Part shown: in pieces, positions 34,260-45,009 of the stretch | How the letters are laid out: each line of letters starts with the position of its first letter | Position numbering within the stretch: the stretch's first letter is position 1 | Program-made: the position numbers and the translations under genes | Source of the DNA: Buxus sempervirens | Lineage: Eukaryota; Streptophyta; Magnoliopsida; Buxales; Buxaceae | DNA length: 64,000 nt | Reading direction: 5' to 3' | NCBI GenBank assembly: GCA_947561395.2 | Contig: OX387187.1 | Span: 27,013,829-27,077,828, forward strand | Notes under the pieces: model-generated | The model's database searches: none | Told to the model about the DNA's origin: nothing | Seen by the model: the letters and a program-made list of their open reading frames with translations, nothing else

Positions 34260-36574
34260 TGTAACGCCCCCGATCCGAGTCACATGAAAACCCGTAACCC
34301 GTATCCGGCGGTTATTGAAATTAACAGGATCGCACTACCAGAGTAAAGAAAACATGAACTAAATAATGTTGGGCATCACAGTACGCTAAACAATCCCAAA
34401 ATAAAACTCACATGACCAAATTTCACTACCCGCAATTATCGGCTCTCCATACGTATCTGAAAAAAACAAACAGAAATAAAGAGTGAGATACGAATATCTC
34501 AGCGAGTAGCACATGCATGCAGAAATACACATCTTCAAATTTAAAAATTCCATGATCGAATAATCAGATGAGAAAACAAGGAAATAACCGGTGAAGTCTA
34601 TGTACCCCTTTTTAAGATATTGTTGACCCCAGAGTATAGGAAGCCATTTAAACTATACGCAGTTAACATCGGTAATACCTTGGTCAACAAAACCCAGATC
34701 AGTTCCAGAAAACATTATCGTTATAATCCATGCTTAAACAAGACAAATTCCACTACGTATCCCATGGTATTCCAACTGATAAATAAACAACAAATCCACA
34801 TGGTCAATGTCATACAAATATTTGATTGGTTAATCAACATGCCAGAGTGACCTCCACACCTCCATGTACACAATTCCGGCCTACTCAGGGTTTCGGATAC
34901 TCTGAAATGACGGCCTACTCAGGGTTTCGTTATCCAATGCCGGCCTACTCAGGGTTTCGACATTGACAACCAGGCCTACTCAGGGTTTCTGGCTGCTCTA
35001 CACCAGTCGTGGCAACACTCCATGGCCATGCTATTACTCCAATAAAATAAAAGCATCACATTACTAAGCTTAGACTCTGGATCCAGGACAAGCTAAACCA
35101 AAACGGTAAAACATCGTATAATCTCAATTCCAATATCAAAGTAAAACCATTCATTCCACATCATGTAAAACCCATCACAGTTCATCACCTGTCCCTCTGG
35201 ACCAAGCAGTACCTCAAGTACTTTCAGTATTTTCTCATTTCCGTAACACATGCCATTTGGAAACAAAACTCAATTCATTCATACCAGGGAAATCTTTACA
35301 ATACATTTAAAGTTTCCAAACAAGCGAAACCAGAATATAATAATTCCTCAATCAAACAGTGTATAAAACAGAGGAAATGTAACTAGTAACTCTTAGTGGT
35401 TTGGTATCCGGCACAACACTCATGAATAACCTAAACTCCACTTGGAAGCTTTTAAGAAGTTCACTAAATTTTCCTCTAATAATTTCATAGGCAAGGTAGA
35501 TTCCAAAGTTCCCAAACAAGTGAATAGTGGAGTGGTTTAACCCTCAAGTCACCCAATTACTCTTGGTTAAATCAAAATTTCCATTTCAGTAAGTATAATA
35601 GGGTATGTGCTCACTTCTTGAATGGGCGCCAGATGAACGCCGGTCGGCGGTAAGAAAAACAGGGTAAAATGTACCTTGCGCTCACTCGATGCTAAGTGAG
35701 CGCGAGATGGGCGCGAGTTGAGCGCCGGGTTCGCGCGAGCTGAGCGCCGGGTTTTCGAGTGCGCGCGAGCTGAGCGCCAGGTGAGCGCCAGCTCGGCGGT
35801 AAGTATAATTTTAACTGGGCGCCTACCTCCTAGGTGAACGCAAGGGGGCGCCAGGTGAGCGGATACCCACTACGATTTTCAGATCTCTGTTATTTCGAGA
35901 TCTCCAATTCTGGCTGGTTTATTTAGGTCTGTTATTGCTCCAATACCCTCCTAATACTCCCAGAAGACTTCCCAATCACTTTTGGATTTAATCTAAACAC
36001 ATTTAATTTCAAGATAAATTTAAATCTCCGACTCTGTTTCATGTCATTCCAGAAAACCAGAAAAACTCAGAGATCGCTTAAATACAACCATGCATAAGAA
36101 TAAGCTCGCGAAAACATAGAACACAAAACCCCAGATGTAAATCAGTGCTACTCACCTCAGTATTGAGACCTTCTTCAAACTTCCGGCCATCCTAGGGATT
36201 TGACTTCGAGACCTAACCCGCTGGACTGCCGCCCTAACTTTCTCCCGAGCAGCAACTTTTCCCAAATCCCCGAAAACATATAGGAGCTTCCTATTTATAG
36301 ACATCGCTAAGGTTTGACCTAATTTCCCTTTCATCCCTCGAATCCCTTTTATACCCCTCATTAATGTAGGGTTTTCCCCGGATCTTAACTATTTAACCGA
36401 TTCTTATTTATTTCCGGGTCTGAATGTAACTTACCTATTTATAGTTCCACTTCAATTTCTTTAACACTAATGAACCACAAATTCTTAGCAATAAAGATTT
36501 TTTTTTTTGACTGTAAATTTATTTTATTCTATTATTATTATTATTATTATTTTTCTCAAAACTGGGGTTTTACA
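34260..36574 (-). mobile_element. Solo family-B LTR, second subfamily, 2315 bp, nested, TSD AGAAA
   Basis: Inserted in the opposite orientation into the outer family-B LTR, within its AGTAGGCC array. On + it runs from TGTAACGCCCCCGATCC (34260) to GGGGTTTTACA (36574), between perfect TSDs AGAAA (34255-34259 and 36575-36579). It has the same block order as its host (GGCCTACTCAGGGTTTC array at 34880-34990, GGCGC island at 35625-35870) but diverged sequence and a shorter U3 with an (ATT)n tract (36530-36555). Confidence 0.94.
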
Positions 36575-37196
36575 AGAAACCCTGAGTAGGCCTAGTTGTC
36601 AGTGCCGATACCCGGAGTAGGCCGGCATTGGATGACGATACCCTGAGTAGGCCGGAACTGTGTACATGGAGGTGTGGATGTCGCTCTGGCATGGTTGATT
36701 AACCAATCTAAGCAACTACATGACATTGACCATTCGATGTTTTATCGGTATTGTTATTGAAATATGAGTTGATAATAATAATGGGATTTGATTTAAACTT
36801 TGGAATTATCCTTGTTAATGTTGTTGGTTTAATCGTACACCTCATCACTTATTTTGTAAACATGGACTGATTTCATGCATGCACCTTGCTACTTGTTGAG
36901 ATTTATTCTCACTCTGGTTTCTCCCATTTTTCAGGTACTCTTGGTGAGAACGTCAAGTTGTGGGCTAGTTGTAGCTGGGTAGTCTATATAGATGTAGGAT
37001 TGTTCATATAATTGAAACTTTTTTTTATATTATAATTGTTGATTAATAAAGAGAATTTGAATTCCAGTTTCAGCTTTTACTCTGATTATAACGTTAGAAA
37101 AAGTTTTAAATTATTCCATATTTTAGTTGCTTTTGTTGCTTATCATAACACCTCGGGTTTTGGGAATTGGACCCGGAACCGGGGCGTTACAGGTGT

Positions 37197-38093
37197 TGTG
37201 TTGCTATTTCTAGTATTAAAGTCATATTCACTTATCTTAGAAACGTCTTCTTCTTTTTCTCTCTGTTGCAGCTGTGCTTTTCAGTGGTGGAAAAAGTTTC
37301 CTCTTTAGTGGAATACTCTGCCTCCAGAGGGTGACAATATGATCCTCTTGTAATGACCTCTATATTGGAATGCTGAGCTTGGGGTTTTTAGTGTGCTTTA
37401 TGTTTTAACCCCTCCTTTGAAAGTGAAACATATTTTTGTCAATCACTGATTGGTTGCTCAACCATTTAGCTGTGTCTTACAATCCTTCACTATTTGTTGA
37501 AGTTTCTTTTAACCATGTGTACCATATGGTCAGATTAATGGTCTTGAACAGTGCTGAAAATCTTGAGTTCTCACTTATGTTTGGTCTAGTGATAGTTACT
37601 GTATTGTTTTTTATTCCTTACTAGAATTCTAGATATGGCTCTAAGAGGCTTATGGCGGCCATTTTATTTCTGCTGCATCTCTTTCTCTGTGTTTGTTTCC
37701 TTGTGTAAAGCTGTGAACATTGTACGATAACAGTGTAAAAGATGGTGCTAGGAAAGTTAGGGATAAAAAGCATTTCAAGTTGGTTACTTTTACATTCGTA
37801 TTCATGGTGACCATGATCAATTTTAAGTGTCTTTGTTTGTTTAGGCCCATTACAAATCTGTTGTAGAAATGGATCTTTTGTATTTGATTTAAGTGTATAA
37901 TGTAATGCATTTTTTTATTTTTGATCCTGTTTAACGTTAACGAAAGTGTATCTCGGATTGTATATTCTGTTGTATTCATTTTCGTAGATTTTTGTTTTTG
38001 TTTTATTCCTCTGGAGTTGTTATCGTAATAGGTCCAATTTAGTGCATGAAGTTGTAACTGAAGTTGAATAATTTCATGCTCCTGGGATTTCAG
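37197..38093 (+). other. CACTA interior, probably captured Aux/IAA intron sequence
   Basis: T-rich, non-coding, ending in a good acceptor (TGGGATTTCAG) at 38093 just before the captured exon. It is plausibly the first intron of the Aux/IAA donor gene. The minus-strand ORF at 37650-38216 is mostly an antisense artefact of this intron and exon. Confidence 0.45.
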
Positions 38094-38595
38094 GGCAAGG
38101 GTTGTGGGTTGGCCACCCGTCCAATCATTCCGAAAGAACATTCTGGCTGTCCAGAAGAGCAGTATTGATGAGAGCGAGAAGGTGAACAGCAACGCTATGT
38201 TTGTGAAGGTTAGCATGAATGGTGCACCTTACTTTCGTAAGGTAGACATAAGGATGTACAAGAGCTACCAAGAGCTGTCTGATGCCTTAGGCAAGATGTT
38301 CAGTTCTTTCACCATTGGTAAGTAGAGAACAACTTTTACTTTAACCTCATTATTGTGTTATGGAATAAACAGCCCTTTTCTATGTTCTTGTTTCATTTCA
38401 CTATAATTTTGATCTTAGTCAGAAATTTATTTTGTTTATAATGAGATTATACACTGAAGGTCACTGCGGGTCTCAAGGAATGAAGGATTTCTTGAATGAG
38501 AGAAAGTTGATAGATCTTTTGAACAGTTCAGAATTTGTGCCCGCATACGATGACAAGGACGGCGACTGGATGCTGGTTGGCAATGTCCCATGGGA
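38094..38595 (+). pseudogene. Captured Aux/IAA gene fragment (degron and PB1 domain)
   Basis: Aux/IAA proteins are nuclear repressors of auxin response: they bind ARFs through a PB1 domain and are degraded through a GWPPV degron that binds TIR1/AFB with auxin. Exon A (38094-38317) reads [13 protein letters not shown], then [18 protein letters not shown] and [19 protein letters not shown], ending at a GTAAGT donor. Exon B (38460-38595), after an AAG acceptor, reads [19 protein letters not shown] and [16 protein letters not shown], ending at GTAAGT. Domain II, the PB1 basic Lys and the acidic DxDGDW cluster are all present and both exons are open. Domain I (LxLxLPG, with its TOPLESS-binding motif) and the final exon are absent. 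The fragment lies inside a CACTA element, so it is a captured copy. The family call is very firm. Confidence 0.9.
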
Positions 38596-39330
38596 GTAAG
38601 TTCTTCATCCCATAACAAGATTAACCTCAACGGATTATGTAATTTAGTATAAACCCATCTTGACAAACCTTAAAGCATGAATGTTTTATCCTTTCAGCAG
38701 TTATCTTGCAGGCAAATGTAATCTTGTTGGCTTGCTTTAGCTTATTCATGAAGATGAAACGGTGATCAGTTTGGGTTTTACCAATTAATCTCTTAATAAA
38801 TTTGATAGAAATATACTCTCACCATGATCGTTTAGTTACATTTTATGACTCATCCTTTGATGCTACTTTGTCTTTTCCAGATCACTGAAGTGCCTTAGAA
38901 GGTAAGGAAGCTCGTTGTAAAGGTATGCGATGTGGTGACAGACAGATGATGCCGTGAGATTCGACGAGAAGGTTGGAAAGGGAGAGAAGAAACTGATGAA
39001 ACTTAGGAGATCAGTACAGTTCCTGATCACAGAAATCCCCTCCCCTATCACGTATGCTCCTAATGACACTGGTGGTAGCTTCCTCAAGAGAAGTGAGAAT
39101 ATTTACGAGTCTATGAATGCGGAAGACACAAATGATGCTTCAGTCACAGTTAATGATTGATTAACCATCTATGCAGCTTTAGCTTCTCAAAATACTCAAA
39201 TGGCTGTGGTGGATAATTTGCCCTCTTTGGTAAGTGTGTATTTGATGGGGATGACCTGAAGGTTTTAAATTTTGTTTTTTGGGCATGCGTAGATGCGGGA
39301 GCCCTTGACCCATTTTTTTAAAAAATAAAA
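38596..39330 (+). other. CACTA interior, right part, with a second unrecognised exon-like block
   Basis: After an intron-like gap, an acceptor-like CTTTTCCAG (38872-38880) precedes a block of about 290 bp with coding-like composition. An open frame at 38954-39160 reads MRFDEKVGKGEKKLMKLR, then ITEIPSPITYAPNDTGGSF. It does not match the missing Aux/IAA terminal exon and I do not recognise it. It could be a second captured gene or the remains of a transposon ORF. Confidence 0.4.
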
Positions 39331-39624
39331 AATGCATTTTTTATTACCGGCGGTTCTAAAAACGCCGTTTAAAGCGCCGCAGATACAATCTGCGACGATC
39401 GATTCAGTGGCATTCTTGAAACCGCCGGTAATTAATTTATCGGCGCGGTAAAGGCCAATTTGTTAGTAGTGCATGCTTGAACAAGAACAATGAAACATCA
39501 TTAGAATCATTAAAGAGTGGGTGTGTACAGTAGTGATCAAATCAGAGGCTTATTTATAGTCATCCATTATGAAAAATAAGCTAAAACCTAAGCTTAAATA
39601 AAAGACTGAAACAAGTTCAGTTGT

Positions 39625-39731
39625 GTTGGGGATGTTGGGTCAATGTCCAGCATCCTGCTATGGTATAAGGAAATAAAATTACGCTCTAACTCTAGTGGTA
39701 AGTGCTTGATCCTAACAATTGGTATCAGAGC
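39625..39731 (+). mobile_element. Possible very short LTR with tRNA-Met PBS (TRIM-like relic)
   Basis: TGGTATCAGAGCC at about 39720-39732 is a good initiator tRNA-Met PBS. It directly follows a segment that begins TGTTGGGGATG (about 39625) and ends CCTAACA (39717). That would make an LTR of about 93 bp. No second LTR or TSD was found, so this is tentative. Confidence 0.4.
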
Positions 39732-40204
39732 CCAAGTCTTGGGTTCAAGTCACCGAACATGCTGTGCTGTTTGTGTAGGTGTGCTCAATGCCTATGCTGC
39801 ACAGGTGTTAAAGGGGGATCAATCTCCAATATTGCACACTGTGGTTGTGGTAGGTGTTAACTGTCCGCTTATGGTTCACAAGTGCAAGGAGGACCCTGAA
39901 AAGATTGTGGGTTTCAGTCCCATTTGGGGGTCCTAAGAAAGCATGAAAAGTAAAAGCTGATTCTATTGATTCCTCGTGGTCCCTGATGGTGATGCTATAT
40001 TGGGACCTTTCTATTTGTCAGTGGTTGTTATTTTCTGGCTGAAACATATAACTCTAGCTATGGGAATCTTGTTTCCATATTCTGCTAGCCCTGCTGTTGC
40101 TAAGGAGTGAAACAGTGCAAAGTGATTGATGCCACTAAGCTCTTGTAGATTTTTTTCCCCCCTAATTGGACTCACTTCTGCTGTTTACTTAACGTTAACT
40201 GGTG
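39732..40204 (+). other. Non-coding stretch between the TRIM-like relic and the ATPase pseudogene
   Basis: The ORF at 39643-39936 starts in the TRIM-like relic and has no family signature. Nothing else recognised. Confidence 0.35.
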
Positions 40205-41650
40205 TATCTATGTGGGTGGTAACTGGTGATCAGCACCTGTTCAGAAGGAGGCCAAACCTTTTGTTTTAGGGCCGGGGTACCATAAACTTACAGGGTGCTC
40301 TCCACACATATGCTTCTAAAGTGGGCTCAAATACAGTTTTGGAGCCAGATTATTTGTCTGTTGGACACAGCCCAGATGTTGAAAGTTCCTATTCAGAAGT
40401 TTGCTGATTTTTTAAGTATCAGTAATGCGCTGCTAATTGATTTTTTTTTTTTTTCTGATCAGTTTGAGTTTTCATTTTATATTAATTCAATACAGCATGT
40501 TGGTGAAGGCAGGTTATGCTGCTTTTAGTGATATTGAGTTATAGGGGAGTATGTGATTGTTCATCTTCTTTTTGCAGGTTTGACACAATAAACTTGTTTG
40601 TCTAATGAATCAATTTTTTTCTGAATTAATGATTTGAACAGCAGTGCATTGTTTGCTTTTTGATACCAAGAAACAAAAAATTTAATTTGTAGAATTGGCC
40701 AGAGATTAAGGGACCTGGATTCAACATCATAGAATTATTCCTCAAGTTGCACCTCTTAAATACTGCCGTTCTCCTTGGTTCTTTAAACCCTTTTATTGGC
40801 ATAACATCTACATTTGAATGGGTCTTTTGATCCCACCAGCTGAAACGTTGGTCTTAACCAAGAAGATGATTAATTGCTTTCAGGTTTTATGTCGCCATCC
40901 TGGTGTTTTAATTTGTGGGTTAAGTTGTGTGGATTGTCTAGCAGCATCGATGCATGCCATAAAATTGAATAATTCAAGCTATGACGAGGCATATAAAATG
41001 GAGGAACCAGTAATGTAAGACTGAAAAAAACTGTTGTATACAAAATAAGGACAAAACCGCAGAAGTGATGAGGAAAGTTATGATCTTGGAATATCTCCAA
41101 TAGCTGCAGAAAATTGAATATCTAAGCAGATGTATCAACAAAAGCATTTGAACATATTAGTTGCATTCTTCTTCCTTCAGGTAAATTTTTTCTTCTCCCT
41201 TCAGTTGTTGCCATGGCAATGTTGACATTGTTGGATTGATAATTTTGCTATTTGGCCTATCATTAGGTAGTTAGCAGATGCATAATTCACTTTGAAGAAT
41301 AACAATCTTTTCCATACTGATCACCTTTAGGTACACATCTGGAGCTTTGGGAGCATACCCAGAAGAATGGCTACCTGAAAATGGAAATTCTAGCTTTTGC
41401 TTTTTTCTCATGTTTTCAGTTTCTGTTGTGGTGATTTCATCTCCTTGTGAACTTGGATTGGCAACACCAACTGCTATTGTGGTGGCAATGACTGTCGGGG
41501 CTAACAATGGTGTTCTTATAAATATAAGGAGGAGATACTTTAGAAAGGGCTCAAAAGATTAGGTATCTAGTGCTTGACAAAACAGGTACCCCTTACAGAG
41601 GGTAAAGCTAATGCTACAGTGAAAGTCTTCACAGCCATGGATCATGGAAC
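40205..41650 (+). pseudogene. Copper P1B-type ATPase pseudogene (RAN1/HMA7-like)
   Basis: The family pumps copper across endomembranes; RAN1/HMA7 supplies copper to ethylene receptors. Pieces lie in the right order but in different frames: VVTGDQ (decayed TGES actuator motif, about 40220); GTINLQGALHT (about 40275); SQIICLLDTAQMLKVPIQKF (40335-40405); an intron-like gap; then SGALGAYPEEWLPENGN (from about 41341) and FSVSVVVISSPCELGLATPT (41420-41480). The invariant CPC copper site reads SPC, so transport would fail. LDKTGT (41574-41590), the phosphorylation motif, follows in another frame, then TEGKANATVKVF. Upstream metal-binding domains and downstream ATP-binding regions are missing. Frameshifts and stops make it a clear pseudogene; intron-like gaps suggest duplication of genomic DNA rather than retrocopying. 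Confidence 0.85.
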
Positions 41651-42295
41651 ATCCACTGGCATTGACCATGTCAATGCACCACCCATTCAATGAATGTAGA
41701 CGCTGTGACTTGTATCATAATGGCCCACTCTTTATTCTTATTTTCTTTTGGTAGGTTGAAAACAAGGATTTCTGAGGATTTATTGTCTCCATATTTGATT
41801 TACAATTTTTCTTTGTTTGGTTTAAAAATGCCTTATGAACTCAAGAAGCAAGAAAGATAGAACAGTATATCATGAACAGAAGGGCGCCACCAGATTATCA
41901 TCTGCCTTATCGATATTTACAAACCTTACCAGCATCCTGGAATTCAAAAAACAAAGCAAAGGGGGGCTAAAACGGGTCAAACAATGTTCTTGTTTATTGA
42001 AGAGCATTCCTCTTACTTGTTCTTAAAGTTAGTAGCGAAGCTTGCCAAAAGGCTCTCTGTCAAACCCTTGAAACACATGGAGATTAGCCCAGAATGGATA
42101 GCATTGACAATGTCACCTACTAATCAACTTAGCTGCAAAGAACCTACTTGCCTAACAATAACCTATGTTGTTTCATTTAGGTCTTCCGTCAAACTGATGA
42201 GAATTATCAAACAAGACAAATAGCCTACAAATTTGAAAACAATCTTTTCAAATGTCTAGACATAATGGGGTAGGATAGACCATATAGTTGCCTGT
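41651..42295. other. Non-coding stretch after the ATPase relic
   Basis: Several short ORFs in mixed frames, none with a family signature. It could include further decayed ATPase intron sequence. Confidence 0.3.
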
Positions 42296-42303
42296 ATTAC
42301 CAA

Positions 42304-42667
42304 TAGGGATGACAACATGTGGTGGGTTAGTGGCGGGTTTTGGTAAACCTGAACTTACCCTTATAAGGGTTTAGCCAATGCCAACCCCTAACCTGCTCTA
42401 CGGGGTTGGTAACAGTGCGGGTCGGGGTTTACCCAATTGTATTATAGAATGCACTAAAATGTGCTTTTTAAATAGAATATAATAAATTAATAAAATATGT
42501 ATTTTTCATATATATAAAAATAATATTTTAAAAGATTAAGGTCAGGGTGGAGAGAGGTTGGCTAAACCTGAACCCGCTCTTAACTCAATTTTAGCAATAC
42601 CAATCCCTAAATATTCGGGGCGGGACGGGACGAGTTACCCATTTAACCCGTCCCATTGTCATCCCTA
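42304..42667. mobile_element. hAT-like MITE, 364 bp
   Basis: Perfect 12-bp TIRs, TAGGGATGACAA at the left and TTGTCATCCCTA at the right (42656-42667). The flanking octamers ATTACCAA (42296-42303) and CATACCAA (42668-42675) match at six of eight positions, consistent with an old 8-bp hAT TSD. The AT-rich centre lies between GGGTTTACCC- and GGGACGGGACGGGT-like subterminal blocks. Relatives lie at 13764-13915 and 54889-55268. Confidence 0.8.
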
Positions 42668-42675
42668 CATACCAA

Positions 42676-44012
42676 CGACTTCAAAATAATTAATAAATAA
42701 ATAATTAGTTAATATTCTTTCATTGCCTTCATACATGTGTAAAACCATTTGCAAAGCATGTCAAATGCTGTACGGATAGCCTTTCCTTAGATTGAAATGT
42801 TCAAAGTCAGGAGGTAGCACAATTCAGGCCAATAATGACTTTGGAAGATTCACCGGCCGGCATGATATCTTTGGCCAATTAGACTTATTCTGGTTAAAAT
42901 GTGTAAAAGACTTATGCCGAAAGCAATGATCTATCTTGAAGATGAAGTAATCACAATTCACAGATTCATACTAGACATCATGAAATATCTCCTCTTTGCT
43001 TGTCTTCTACGTTTCTTACGTAGGTTTCTTGGTCTTCAAGTCCCTCCTCTTCGTGGTTTGATGGAGAACATTTTTCTAAGCGTTAGAGGAAGAATTGGGG
43101 TCAATACACATTTATTTTTAAGCTTTAATGATCCACAAGGAAGTACTGGCCCAATGGTCCTATTCGTGGTGCTGTGGTGACGGCACATTCGCTAAAGAAA
43201 AAAAAACAGGCTTTAATGATCCTGAGCATCAAGGATTCTAAGCCCCTTTTGGATGGCAAGAGAAAGTTGGAGATGCAGAAAATTTTTGAGCCCAAAACAA
43301 CATTCCAAGAATTTTACGGTATCCAAACACAACCTGAGGGGACTCTGCACTTTCTTATCTAGGATCTGATGCACCAAGTCTAATAGCAATCACCCCATTC
43401 AACTTAGGCTTAGCCCCTTGTGCTTCAATGGATCTGGGTATTCCCAATTCAAGTTTTAAGAAACAAAAGATCAAGGATTTCAATGCATTTTAAGTTTAAA
43501 TGGAAACATAGAATTTCCTTCTTTATTTTTGTCAAAAAGTCTTTATTGCATGATGTATAGTAAACAAGAATTCAATATTAATTCAAAGAAAATGAATATT
43601 ATAAACAAAACTGATGCTGTTTCCTTATCTAGTACATATCACAGATACTGTACTTTCCCCCCATAATGTAGACATGTTGATCTCATGGCTAACTAGATTT
43701 TTGTGTAAATAATGAACAACATGGCAAAACAAATAGAGAAATAATCAAAACAATTAAAAAAAAACACATATTATCTTACAATCACAGACAAAAATGATGA
43801 AAAGCTTCTAAGAAAGAATAAAAGAATTAAAGAGTTTTTCCATGACAAAAAATAAAATCCTAATTTGCACAAAAATCCCAAAAAAAATAACCCAAATTGA
43901 GTAATGCAAAAAATTCATGTCCCCACTAACCTGGTATCGTAGCCCCACAAAATGGAGTTTTTGGTTGGATACCGGATAGAGTGAGATACAAGATGCGTAT
44001 CTATCATATTAA
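42676..44012. other. Non-coding region, no supported gene
   Basis: The ORFs at 42899-43180 and 43174-43362 are short, with no recognisable domain. The sequence from 43480 on is AT-rich and plain. Confidence 0.35.
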
Positions 44013-44327
44013 GCGGGACGAGGGTGGCGGGTGAGGTGGCAGGCTTGGAAGGCTCGGGGCTAAGGTGGCCGCCTCAGCCAACCTCGCCCGTCCAATCCTC
44101 TAATTTAAAAGCGGGACTTCTTTGATTTTTAGTGATATTTTCTTAAAACAATTCAAGTATGGTAATCTAATTCCGGGGCGAGGGTGGCAGGCTTGGGAGG
44201 TTTGGGGTGGAGGTGGGCCGCCTTGGCCAGCCTCGCCCGTCCGATCCTCTAATTTAAAAGCGGTACTTCTTTGATTTTTAGTGATATTTTCTTAAAACAA
44301 TTCAAGTATGGTAATCTAGTTCGTTGA
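44013..44327 (+). repeat. Tandem duplication of about 150 bp
   Basis: Two units joined near 44175, sharing GGCTTGG, CCTCGCCCGTCC, ATCCTCTAATTTAAAAGCGG and then TTTTTAGTGATATTTTCTTA. Similarity between units is high. Diverged relatives follow at 44550-44640, in inverse orientation at 44780-44880, and at 63100-63230. Confidence 0.85.
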
Positions 44328-44529
44328 AATTAAAAACCAATGATCCCGTCACCCGTATCGCTTAGAGAAAGAAAATCGGATTAGAAATAGCACCCGGCAC
44401 GTCAAATCAGACCCGACACGCCAAATCAGACGGCGGGTCTTCATTCTACTTTTTTTTTTCCAAACGATTCATATGTTCATCTAATTCTTTTAAATTAAAA
44501 ACCAGTGATATTATTTTAACATAATTGAG

Positions 44530-44880
44530 AATGAGTGCCAACGTCAAATCACGCAATCCTCTTTAATTTTTAGTGATATTTTTTAAAACAATTTAGATAT
44601 GATCATCTAATTCTTTGAAATTAAAAACCAGTGATACTTTTATAAAATAAATTGAGAATGAATATCATTTTAATATTCATACAGATTTCTTTCAAAAATG
44701 CCCTAAAAAGACTTCTTAACTTCGATCGTTAAAAGGATATTGACAAAAAAATTGATTTATAAGTCATCAGAGGATATTTTTGAAAGAATAAAATGACACT
44801 CATTCTCAATTGTTTTAAAAAAAATATCACTAATTTCCAATTTTTGAGAATTAGGTGATTCAATCACTAAAAACCAATTT
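44530..44880. repeat. Imperfect inverted repeat
   Basis: The segment around 44560-44740 (TTTTTAGTGATATTTTTTAA, then AATTGAGAATGA, then TTTCAAAAATGCCCT) reappears in reverse complement at about 44765-44880. The centre lies near 44755. Confidence 0.6.
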
Positions 44881-45009
44881 TGCTGAATCAAGGGAGATGG
44901 GTGTGTGGCATGTGAAGAAAAGCTTTCATAAAATTGGTAATGCACGGAGTTACGGATCTTATAGTTACGTGGTATGCACGGGTTTCCAAGAAATGATGCA
45001 TCTCACTAA

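Larger units (their letters stand above)
31829..37191 (+). mobile_element. Solo family-B LTR (about 3.04 kb net), TSD GGTGT, containing a nested LTR
   Basis: Begins TGTAAAACCCCGG and ends CCGGGGCGTTACA, with perfect TSDs GGTGT (31824-31828 and 37192-37196). Removing the nested LTR (34260-36574 plus one TSD copy) gives about 3043 bp, almost the length of the other complete copy at 57122-60168 (3047 bp), to which it is closely similar throughout. Blocks in order: AT-rich U3 (31840-32290), a purine-rich leader (32400-32550), a GGCGCC-rich island (33430-33690), a 30-bp triplication (34008-34097), the AGTAGGCC motif array (split, resuming 36575-36660) and a 3' end with ACCCGGAACCGGGGCG. Ty3/gypsy origin is inferred. 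Confidence 0.93.
30445..39471 (+). mobile_element. CACTA (En/Spm-type) transposon carrying host gene exons, TSD CAT
   Basis: The left end is CACTACAAAATTTTGG (30445). The right end is CAATTTGTTAGTAGTG (39471), whose reverse complement starts CACTACTAACAAATTGG. The flanks are CAT on both sides (30442-30444 and 39472-39474), the 3-bp TSD of the superfamily. Subterminal hairpin-forming GC-rich motifs lie at both ends: a perfect 17-bp palindrome at 30476-30511 (TTATTACCTGCGGTTTC arms), and CCGGCGGT and GCGCCG blocks at 39350-39450. Without the family-B LTR (31829-37191) it is about 3.66 kb. No TnpA or TnpD homology was seen, so it is non-autonomous, with captured Aux/IAA exons. Confidence 0.82.

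Noticed and set aside
34870-35000. CRISPR-like array (repeated GGCCTACTCAGGGTTTC with unique spacers)
   Set aside because: Spacing is irregular, only four units occur, the motif sits within a plant LTR and recurs in each family copy; no cas genes and the genome is eukaryotic.
37650-38216. 188-codon minus-strand ORF as a gene
   Set aside because: It overlaps the captured Aux/IAA exon antisense and intron-like T-rich sequence; no domain is recognisable.
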